Below are positions 1 through 6,511 of a stretch of 6,511 nt of DNA, piece after piece. The DNA comes from Acidobacteriota bacterium (GTDB lineage: Bacteria; Acidobacteriota; Terriglobia; Terriglobales; Acidobacteriaceae), in contig JAKBAG010000172.1 in NCBI GenBank assembly GCA_021809235.1, positions 1 to 6,511 of the forward strand, in the 5' to 3' direction. The notes beneath the pieces are model-generated. The model was not told the DNA's origin. It saw nothing but the letters and a program-made list of their open reading frames with translations, and ran no database searches. Position numbers and translations under genes: made by a program. Position 1 is the stretch's first letter. The number at the start of each line of letters is the position of its first letter.

Positions 1-1100
1 TTTTCCAGCCGCTTCAGATCGTCAATGAACTTGGCACCCTTGCGCGCGTCGAAGAGCGGATGGTTGTCCTCGCGCTCCTTACGGCTGAGCGCGCCCACGC
101 GTGGGATGCGCAGCGCCACCACCGGCAGATCCGGATCCAACTGCAACGCAGCCATATCCGCATCGCTCAGTGCAGAGCGCATCTCCGTCAGCCCAGGCAG
201 GCGCAGATCCGGCTTGTCCACGCCGAAGCGCCGCATCGACTCATCCCAGGGAATGCGCGGAAACGGCACCGGTAGGTGAATGCCGGCCGCAGCAAAGGCC
301 GCAGCCAGGAATCGCTCCACCACAGCAAAGACATCCTCTTCGCGCGGGAAGCTCATCTCCAGATCCACCTGCGTGAACTCCAGCTGGCGGTCGGCGCGCA
401 GGTCCTCATCGCGGAAGCAGCGGGCTATCTGGAAGTAGCGATCGAAGCCGGAGATCATCAGAATCTGCTTGAAGATCTGCGGCGACTGTGGCAGCGCGTA
501 AAACTCGCCCGGATGCACGCGGCTCGGCACCAGAAAGTCCCGTGCGCCTTCCGGCGTGGACTTGGTCAGGATCGGTGTTTCTATCTCCAGAAAGCCCATC
601 TCCGACAGGCTCTCGCGGATAGCCAGCGTGATCCGGTGGCGCAGCCAGAAGTTGCGTTGCATCTCGGCGCGGCGCAGGTCCACGTAGCGATACTTCAGCC
701 GCACTTCCTCGTTGGCAATCGCCTCTTCCGCCGGAGAAAACGGCGCCAGTCGCGCATCGTTCAGCACCAGCAGCTGACTGGCCACAATCTCCACCTCACC
801 GGTCACCATCTTCGGATTGATGGCGGCTGCGTCGCGCAGGCGAACCCTGCCGACTGCGGCCACCACATACTCCGGGCGAATCGCCTCGCCCTTGGCGTGG
901 CCCTCCGGCGTCAGGTCGCGATCCAGCACCACCTGGGCAATCCCGCTGCGATCCCGCAGGTCGAGAAAGATCAGGTTTCCATGATCCCGTCGGCGGTTCA
1001 CCCATCCCATCACCACCACATCCTGCCCCGCATGCTCCCGGCGCAGCTCGCCGCACATGTGCGTCCGCTTCCGTTCTCCCAGATAATCGAGTCCGCTCAT
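1..1100 (-). CDS. aspS: Aspartyl-tRNA synthetase, N-terminal part (gene runs off the window start)
   Basis: Class II synthetase that attaches aspartate to tRNA in the cytoplasm. The 366 visible residues run from an ATG at 1100-1098; bacterial-type AspRS is usually about 590 residues, so roughly the last 225 are outside the window. The OB-fold anticodon domain covers about residues 12-115 (GWVNRRRDHGNLIFLDLRDR, 32-51). The catalytic domain follows: the motif 1 region is GFLEIETP (169-176), then ALPQSPQIFKQILM (202-215), and motif 2 is RCFRDEDLRADRQLEFTQ (227-244). The bacterial GAD insertion begins near 305 (ALRIPRVGALSRKE, 329-342). The start is supported by the 4-nt ATGA overlap with the hisS stop, and by AAGGA ending 3 nt upstream, a rather short spacing. 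His40 and Ala92 suggest a non-discriminating enzyme (inference). Leu240 sits where most motif 2 sequences have Pro. The family call is very secure. Confidence 0.97.
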   Translation of the reverse strand, partial: MSGLDYLGERKRTHMCGELRREHAGQDVVVMGWVNRRRDHGNLIFLDLRDRSGIAQVVLDRDLTPEGHAKGEAIRPEYVVAAVGRVRLRDAAAINPKMVTGEVEIVASQLLVLNDARLAPFSPAEEAIANEEVRLKYRYVDLRRAEMQRNFWLRHRITLAIRESLSEMGFLEIETPILTKSTPEGARDFLVPSRVHPGEFYALPQSPQIFKQILMISGFDRYFQIARCFRDEDLRADRQLEFTQVDLEMSFPREEDVFAVVERFLAAAFAAAGIHLPVPFPRIPWDESMRRFGVDKPDLRLPGLTEMRSALSDADMAALQLDPDLPVVALRIPRVGALSRKEREDNHPLFDARKGAKFIDDLKRLE

Positions 1101-2407
1101 TGATCCTTCTTTACCTGCGCCCGGGCTGCCAGCAGATACTCTGCCAGCTCCGCGCGCGGAATTTTCTTCTGTTCCGCCGTTGCAAAATCCTTCACCGTCA
1201 GCACGCCTGACTGCAGCTCATCCTCGCCAAGCAGCACGATACTCCGTGCCACGCGGTCGGCCATCTCCATCGACTTCCGCACGCGGAAGCTGCCATCGCC
1301 CAGCTCAATCCGCAGCCCGGACCGGCGCAACTGGCGCGCCAGCGCCAGTGCCGCCGGATTCTGCGCCTCGCCCACCGGAGCCACGCAGGCATCGGCGAGT
1401 TCGCCGGTGGCAGCCTGCTGCGCCTGCAGCGTGAGCACCAGGCGGTCCTGCCCGATGGCAAAGCCTATGCCCGGCGCCTTCGGTCCGCCGATTGCCTCAC
1501 TCAGCCCGTCGTAGCGGCCACCGCCCAGCAGCGCATTCTGCGCGCCCAGCCCGCCATGAGTAAACTCAAAGGTCGTCCGCGTGTAGTAGTCGAGCCCGCG
1601 CACCAGCCGATGATCCCGCGTATACGGCACACCGGCCGCATCCAGCGCAGCACAGACCGCCGCAAAATGCTCCCGGCTGGCCGCATCCAGCGAATCGGCA
1701 ATACGGGGCAGCGCGTCGATGATCGGCTGATCCTCCGGCACCTTGCAGTCGAGCACACGCAGCGGGTTGGTCTCTGCACGCCGCTGGCAGTCGGCACACA
1801 TCTTGCCGACGACGGGCGTGAGCGCTTCGCGCAGCATGGCAAGATAGGCCGGGCGGTCCGCGGCCGAGCCGACAGAATTCAGCTTCAGCGTCCAGCCTTC
1901 GATGCCGAGCGCATCCAGCAGGCTGGCCAGCATCTCCAGCACCTCGGCGTCGCGCAGCGGAGACTCCGACCCGGCGTGCGTCGGTCCGATAACCTCTGCG
2001 CCGATCTGGAAAAACTGCCGGTAGCGGCCCTTTTGCGGGCGCTCTCGCCGGAACTGCGGGCCGATGTAAAACAGCTTCTGCAACTGTCCGCTTTCCCCAA
2101 GTTTGTGCTCGATGTAGGCGCGCACCACCCCGGCCGTATTCTCCGGTCGCAGCGTCAGGCTCTGCGTCTTCTCGGACTGCGCACGCGCGCGGTCCTCCCA
2201 GGTGTACATCTCCTTGGAGACAATGTCGGTCTCTTCGCCTACGCCGCGGGCAAACAGCGCCGTCTCCTCGAAGATCGGCGTGCGAATTTCACCAAAGTTA
2301 TAGCGCGCAAAGACCTCGCGGGCCGTTGCCTCAATGCGGCTCCAAAGCGCCGTCTCCGGCGGCAGCAGGTCGCGCGTGCCGCGCACAGCTTTCACAGGGG
2401 TAGTCAC
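1097..2407 (-). CDS. hisS: Histidyl-tRNA synthetase
   Basis: Class II synthetase that activates histidine with ATP and charges tRNA-His; it acts as a cytoplasmic homodimer. The 436 codons match the usual bacterial length (about 420-430). The N-terminal AVRGTRDLLP (7-16) is the standard HisRS opening. TLRPENTAG lies at 85-93 and motif 2, FRRERPQKGRYRQFFQ, at 119-134. The HisRS-specific LVRGLDYYTRTTFEF is at 268-282, GGGRYDGL at 295-302, and motif 3, GIGFAIGQDRLVL, at 313-325. Residues from about 335 onward form the anticodon-binding domain. Cys204, Cys207 and Cys221 lie in a conserved mid-domain segment. The first possible start is GTG at 2407, but GTG at 2395 (codon 5) has the better ribosome binding site and gives a 432-residue protein beginning at the family's normal N-terminus. 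The gene is coupled to aspS downstream and is probably transcribed from the gap at 2408-2584. Confidence 0.97.
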   Translation of the reverse strand: MTTPVKAVRGTRDLLPPETALWSRIEATAREVFARYNFGEIRTPIFEETALFARGVGEETDIVSKEMYTWEDRARAQSEKTQSLTLRPENTAGVVRAYIEHKLGESGQLQKLFYIGPQFRRERPQKGRYRQFFQIGAEVIGPTHAGSESPLRDAEVLEMLASLLDALGIEGWTLKLNSVGSAADRPAYLAMLREALTPVVGKMCADCQRRAETNPLRVLDCKVPEDQPIIDALPRIADSLDAASREHFAAVCAALDAAGVPYTRDHRLVRGLDYYTRTTFEFTHGGLGAQNALLGGGRYDGLSEAIGGPKAPGIGFAIGQDRLVLTLQAQQAATGELADACVAPVGEAQNPAALALARQLRRSGLRIELGDGSFRVRKSMEMADRVARSIVLLGEDELQSGVLTVKDFATAEQKKIPRAELAEYLLAARAQVKKDQ

Positions 2408-2409
2408 CT
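2404..2409 (-). promoter_or_regulatory. Candidate ribosome binding site deciding the hisS start
   Basis: Read on the minus strand, AGGTGA matches the 3' end of 16S rRNA (complement of TCACCT) over six bases. It lies 8 nt before the GTG at 2395, an ideal spacing. The outermost GTG at 2407 lies inside this motif, and its own upstream GGAGAG abuts it with almost no spacer. The sequence therefore favours 2395 as the translation start. This is an inference from spacing and has not been shown experimentally. Confidence 0.55.
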
Positions 2410-2508
2410 CTCCAGTCTAAACGTTCCCACCGGAGAACGGTTCCGTGCGCAGCCACAAGCTGTCAGCCTGGCGCGGCACGCCAAACCCACTGCCACCGAC
2501 CTTCTCAC

Positions 2509-2536
2509 TGCTTTCTTTGCGATTTGCTTTCTTTGC
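2509..2536. repeat. 12-bp direct repeat, 16-bp period
   Basis: TGCTTTCTTTGC occurs twice, at 2509-2520 and 2525-2536, exactly and in the same orientation, separated by GATT. The 16-bp period is about one and a half helical turns. The repeat lies 49 bp before the downstream GTG start, where a regulator could act on either divergent gene. It could also be chance in a pyrimidine-rich tract. No known regulator site is recognised. Confidence 0.6.
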
Positions 2537-2570
2537 CGCTTCCGTGCAGTCTGATACCTTGAACCGCACC

Positions 2571-2577
2571 AGGGGGA
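2571..2577 (+). promoter_or_regulatory. Ribosome binding site of the VirB10-like gene
   Basis: AGGGGGA lies 7 nt before the GTG at 2585. It supports that GTG, which is also the first available start after an in-frame stop at 2552-2554. The next in-frame ATG is codon 57 and would remove the whole hydrophobic N-terminus. Confidence 0.65.
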
Positions 2578-2584
2578 TTCACGC

Positions 2585-4054
2585 GTGCCATCGGAAACAC
2601 CATTCTGGGCCATAGTCCTGGCTGCAGCCGCCATAGCAGCCCCTGTTCTCGCACCGGCCCAGTCCCTGCATGTGCGCCCCTCGGCTTCACAGCCCGCTGC
2701 GCCGGTGCCGCAGACGCAACCAGTCGCAACACCGGCAGCCGCAACGCCCGCCATGCTGGCTCGCGGAACCTACCTCACTGTCGCCTCGCTTCGCGTTTAT
2801 CCGATGAAGCCCGGCACTGTGGTGGAAGCCCGACTGCTCGCGCCCCTCTACGTGCAGAACGCGCTGGTCCTGCCCCAGGGTACGCTGCTGCGCGGCACCG
2901 TCGAATCGCTGACGCCGGACCGCTCCGCGCGGCTCTGGGCCCGTCTCAATGGCGACTTCACGCCCTTCCATCACCCCATGGTCCGCTTTCAGGCCATTGA
3001 GACCAGCGGCCAGCCCGTACCCATTCAAGCCCAGCCAGCACTGGCCGGGCTACCGATGGTCAACCTGCAGGCAAGCTCCGGCAGCCGTCGTCACGCCCTC
3101 ATCGTGCAGGCATGGAACGGCATGAAGCAGCGCGTGGCCAGCATGCGCGACGCTTTCACCTCGCCCGGACTCGGCAACCGCCTCAAGCTGCTGCTCTACT
3201 CCCAGCTTCCCTACCACCCCGAGCAGATCAATGCCGATACTACATGGAGCTTTCCGCTCAGCGAAGCTCTGGCCGTTGACCGGCTCCAGGCTGCTGGTTC
3301 ACCGAAACTCGCCACGCAGCCACGCAGCAAAGCCGCTCGCTCGGCCACGCCGGACGCCGCGTCCCATGCCTCTTCCGGCACGACCATACCCGCAGGCTCC
3401 AAACCGCACTGGCTCATCCATGCCGAGCTGGAAACCCCGCTGAACTCCCGCATCGCCAAGGCTGGCGACCCCATTCAGGCGCGCGTTGTCGAGCCGGTCT
3501 ATGACGGGCAGCACCACCTGACCATTCCCCAGGGAGCCATCCTCCTGGGCCGCGTGACCACCAGCAGGCCAGCACGCTCCTTCGGGCGCAATGGCCATCT
3601 GCGCTTCAGCTTCCAGCAGCTCAAGCTGCCAGCCCAGCCGGCCCGTTCCGTGCAGGGCTCTGTGACCGGCGCACTGGCTGGCGGCGGCAAACAGATGCAG
3701 ATGGACGCTGAGGGCAACGTCTCCGGCAAAAGCAATGGCAGCGTGCTGGCGCCGATCGCGCTCGGGCTGCTCGCCGGCCACGCTCTGGATACCGACGGCA
3801 ACATGACCGCGCAGACCGGGGTAGCCTCCAATGGCTTCGGCGTAGCCGGTCGCGTCGCCGGACTCACTGCCGGATCGCGTCCGCTGGCTGCAGCCATCGG
3901 ATTTTATGCCGTCGGCCTCAGCGTCAGCTCCACGTGGCTGCGCAGCGGACACCAGATTGATTTTCCCCAGGGGACACGCATTGTGATTGACACCGCGCCG
4001 CTGACCGAGCCCATTCTGAAGCCCCAGCTCGCCAGCGCCGCAGCCTCTCACTGA
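2585..4054 (+). CDS. Exported or membrane-anchored protein with two VirB10/TrbI-like beta domains
   Basis: No named gene is recognised and the function is unknown. Of 489 residues, 7-25 form a hydrophobic segment with a possible signal peptidase site after Ala25 (APA); it could also be an uncleaved anchor. A Pro/Ala-rich linker follows (31-56). Domain 1 (about 60-150) contains VVEARLLAPLYV (79-90) and LPQGTLLRGTV (96-106). Residues 240-275 look disordered. Domain 2 (about 276-475) has DPIQARVVEPVYD (295-307), IPQGAILLGRV (314-324) and GHLRFSFQQLKLP (337-349). It then has two hydrophobic segments (386-401 and 433-452) around a Gly-rich loop, and a last strand with FPQGTRIVI (460-468). That order resembles the C-terminal barrel of VirB10/TrbI with its helical antenna. 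The protein has no cysteine, which suits a non-cytoplasmic location. No other type IV secretion genes are visible. A role in the envelope is inference. Confidence 0.85.
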   Translation: MPSETPFWAIVLAAAAIAAPVLAPAQSLHVRPSASQPAAPVPQTQPVATPAAATPAMLARGTYLTVASLRVYPMKPGTVVEARLLAPLYVQNALVLPQGTLLRGTVESLTPDRSARLWARLNGDFTPFHHPMVRFQAIETSGQPVPIQAQPALAGLPMVNLQASSGSRRHALIVQAWNGMKQRVASMRDAFTSPGLGNRLKLLLYSQLPYHPEQINADTTWSFPLSEALAVDRLQAAGSPKLATQPRSKAARSATPDAASHASSGTTIPAGSKPHWLIHAELETPLNSRIAKAGDPIQARVVEPVYDGQHHLTIPQGAILLGRVTTSRPARSFGRNGHLRFSFQQLKLPAQPARSVQGSVTGALAGGGKQMQMDAEGNVSGKSNGSVLAPIALGLLAGHALDTDGNMTAQTGVASNGFGVAGRVAGLTAGSRPLAAAIGFYAVGLSVSSTWLRSGHQIDFPQGTRIVIDTAPLTEPILKPQLASAAASH

Positions 4055-5286
4055 ATCGCAATCGCTCCACGCACAGCCTCGATCACGCGCTGCTGATAGC
4101 TGGCCCAGCTCAGCCGCTGCGCGCCCTCCCGCGCAGCATCGCTCATTGCCTTGAGCCGCTCGCGATCCTGGTGCAGCAGGAGTAGTTTTTCTGCAATCGC
4201 CTCCGGCGCGCGGATGGGCACCAGAAAACCGTTGATACCATCCTGCAGAATGTCTTCACCGCCTGAGTTCAGCGTTGTCACCACAGGCAGTCCCTGCGAA
4301 AGCGCCTCGCCAATCACCAGCGCCAGTCCCTCGAAAAGCGACGGAAAAACAAAAACATCGTGCGCACTCATCTCCGCGAGCACCTCGCCATGCGACAGCG
4401 ACGGAAGCCAGCGATGACGAACACAAGCAGCATTCAGCGCTGCGCAGGCTTCAGTGGGCTTGCGACCGATCAGCGTCAGCGTGGCCGCGCGTCCCAGCGA
4501 TTCCACAGCCTCCAGCAGATCGGCCACGCCCTTACGCTGCGACAGTCCGCCGACGAAGAGCACACGCAGCGGCTGCGAACTGTCGATCAGCGGTCGCGGC
4601 GCTGCGATCTTCGCGGGCACACCGAACGGTGCGACCACCACCGGTGCAAGCGAACCTGGATATTCGTTCAGCGTGCGGCGGACAAAACTGCTCGGAACCA
4701 GCACCCGATTTGCAAGCGAAAGCTCCTCGTCCTTGCGAGCACACTTCTCATTGCTATCACGCAAGGCCTGCAAGGTCATCGCCCATTCCGGCCGACGCTC
4801 CGCCTCCTCGACCGCAATCTGCCGTCCCGCGCGCCAGTAACCAATCGGCAGGTCAAAGATGCAGCGCAGTCCTCGCTCGCGTGCCGCGCGAAACTGCACG
4901 AGCGCCCCGTCGTCGTAGGCATACACGGCGCGGACGGCGGGAAAGTCCAACAGATGCCGCGCCACGTGCCGGTCCAGATCGCGATAGACCGCGTCGATGG
5001 AAAACGGCTGCGTTTCGTCGGCAGTCAGTCCATGCAACCCCATGCGCGGAAGCAGATGGCGCATCAGCTCGCGCGCCGGGCGCGTATGAATCTTCTCTCC
5101 GGGGATTTGTATGCGCGCACGACGCAGGAGCGTTGTGCGCAGCGGGCCGGGAACCAGTCGCGCAAGGGGCGCATCCGCGCGCCATTGAATGCAGGTGTAG
5201 TACGCGGCGAGCAATTGCTCTGCTTCCAACGCCGCAGCCACAGCGGCCACATTCGCGTTGCCGGTGGGATGGCTCAGCAGGATCAC
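4048..5286 (-). CDS. Glycosyltransferase, family 4 (GT-B fold)
   Basis: Probably a retaining glycosyltransferase that moves a sugar from a nucleotide-sugar donor to an envelope glycan or similar acceptor; donor and acceptor cannot be read from sequence. Its 412 residues open with ILLSHPTGNANV (2-13), an N-terminus I associate with one GT4 subgroup. The first domain continues through VYAYDDGAL (121-129), FDLPIGYWRAGRQ (144-156) and SSFVRRTL (199-206). The C-terminal donor-binding domain has VLFVGGLSQRKG (242-253), FPSLFEGLALVIGEAL (314-329) with the E-x7-E pair Glu319/Glu327, and NSGGEDI (340-346). No membrane segment or signal peptide is evident, so it is likely cytoplasmic. GTG at 5286 is chosen because GGGAG (5298-5294) precedes it by 7 nt. 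It starts 4 nt after guaA and overlaps the convergent gene at its 3' end by 7 bp. Confidence 0.93.
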   Translation of the reverse strand: MILLSHPTGNANVAAVAAALEAEQLLAAYYTCIQWRADAPLARLVPGPLRTTLLRRARIQIPGEKIHTRPARELMRHLLPRMGLHGLTADETQPFSIDAVYRDLDRHVARHLLDFPAVRAVYAYDDGALVQFRAARERGLRCIFDLPIGYWRAGRQIAVEEAERRPEWAMTLQALRDSNEKCARKDEELSLANRVLVPSSFVRRTLNEYPGSLAPVVVAPFGVPAKIAAPRPLIDSSQPLRVLFVGGLSQRKGVADLLEAVESLGRAATLTLIGRKPTEACAALNAACVRHRWLPSLSHGEVLAEMSAHDVFVFPSLFEGLALVIGEALSQGLPVVTTLNSGGEDILQDGINGFLVPIRAPEAIAEKLLLLHQDRERLKAMSDAAREGAQRLSWASYQQRVIEAVRGAIAIQ

Positions 5287-5290
5287 GCGC

Positions 5291-6511
<1,221 letters not shown>

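Larger units (their letters stand above)
2408..2584. promoter_or_regulatory. Divergent intergenic region between hisS and the VirB10-like gene
   Basis: This 177-bp gap is the only substantial non-coding stretch, and it must carry the start signals for hisS (leftward) and for the 489-residue protein gene (rightward). It holds a 12-bp direct repeat (2509-2520 and 2525-2536), an imperfect inverted repeat at 2428-2447 containing the 9-bp GAACGGTTC (2435-2443), and a 5-bp GC-rich hairpin at 2469-2483 (TGGCG/CGCCA, loop of 5). No convincing sigma-70 promoter was found on either strand. The best -10-like strings, TAGACT (2419-2414, minus) and GATACC (2553-2558, plus), lack good -35 partners. No T-box or other recognised riboswitch is visible. 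Assigning promoters here is inferred from gene orientation. Confidence 0.6.

Noticed and set aside
276..1103. A 275-codon plus-strand open frame opposite aspS
   Set aside because: It is antisense to secure AspRS coding. Its translation is His/Arg/Gln-rich with no recognisable domain, as expected from the complement of GC-rich codons.
2414..2442. A sigma-70 promoter for hisS with TAGACT as the -10 element
   Set aside because: The matching -35 position reads AACCGT, which is not promoter-like. The implied transcription start would coincide with the outer GTG, so support is too thin to annotate.
1556..2554. A 332-codon plus-strand open frame opposite hisS
   Set aside because: It covers most of hisS and runs into the intergenic gap. 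The composition is Arg- and His-rich with no domain, so it is a shadow of hisS codon bias.
2408..2584. A T-box leader for hisS, as in Firmicutes hisS-aspS operons
   Set aside because: A GGTGGCAGTGG string on the minus strand superficially recalls the T-box core. However, the conserved T-box sequence is absent, no specifier stem or terminator is visible, and the gap is short for such a leader.
3299..4051. A 250-codon minus-strand open frame opposite the VirB10-like gene
   Set aside because: It has no recognisable domain and low-complexity composition. The plus-strand frame has a ribosome binding site, a signal-like N-terminus and repeated motifs.
4098..4110. AGCTG-GCC-CAGCT hairpin as a terminator between the convergent genes
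   Set aside because: It is a 5-bp stem inside glycosyltransferase coding sequence with no T-tract on either side.

Overview
The window is a GC-rich, densely coded piece of bacterial chromosome carrying five protein genes: three complete, and two cut by the window edges. The best guess for the host is an acidobacterium of the Terriglobia class. This rests on the GC-rich codon use, the look of the housekeeping proteins, a family-4 glycosyltransferase of a type I associate with that group among others, and a lone VirB10/TrbI-like exported protein. It is a recognition-based guess and not a database result. No tRNA, rRNA, CRISPR array, insertion sequence or phage gene was seen.

Layout. Positions 1-1100 (minus) hold the N-terminal 366 residues of aspartyl-tRNA synthetase (aspS). 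Positions 1097-2407 (minus) hold complete histidyl-tRNA synthetase (hisS), whose TGA stop overlaps the aspS ATG by 4 nt, so the two form a coupled hisS-aspS pair. Positions 2408-2584 are the only sizeable intergenic gap. It separates hisS from a divergent gene and contains a 12-bp direct repeat, short inverted repeats and ribosome binding sites. Positions 2585-4054 (plus) hold a 489-residue cysteine-free exported or membrane-anchored protein with two copies of a VirB10/TrbI-like beta domain. Positions 4048-5286 (minus) hold a family-4 glycosyltransferase, convergent with and overlapping the previous gene by 7 bp. Positions 5291-6511 (minus) hold the C-terminal 406 residues of GMP synthase (guaA), ending 4 nt before the glycosyltransferase start.

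How the genes fit together. The minus strand carries two probable operons. In guaA-glycosyltransferase, a purine enzyme is followed by a cell-envelope enzyme whose ribosome binding site lies in the end of guaA. In hisS-aspS, two class II aminoacyl-tRNA synthetases are translationally coupled. The AspRS has residues associated with the non-discriminating form that also charges tRNA-Asn, which would imply a GatCAB amidotransferase elsewhere in the genome. The plus-strand gene stands alone between the operons and is the least understood and most interesting part of the window. All three complete genes appear to start with GTG.
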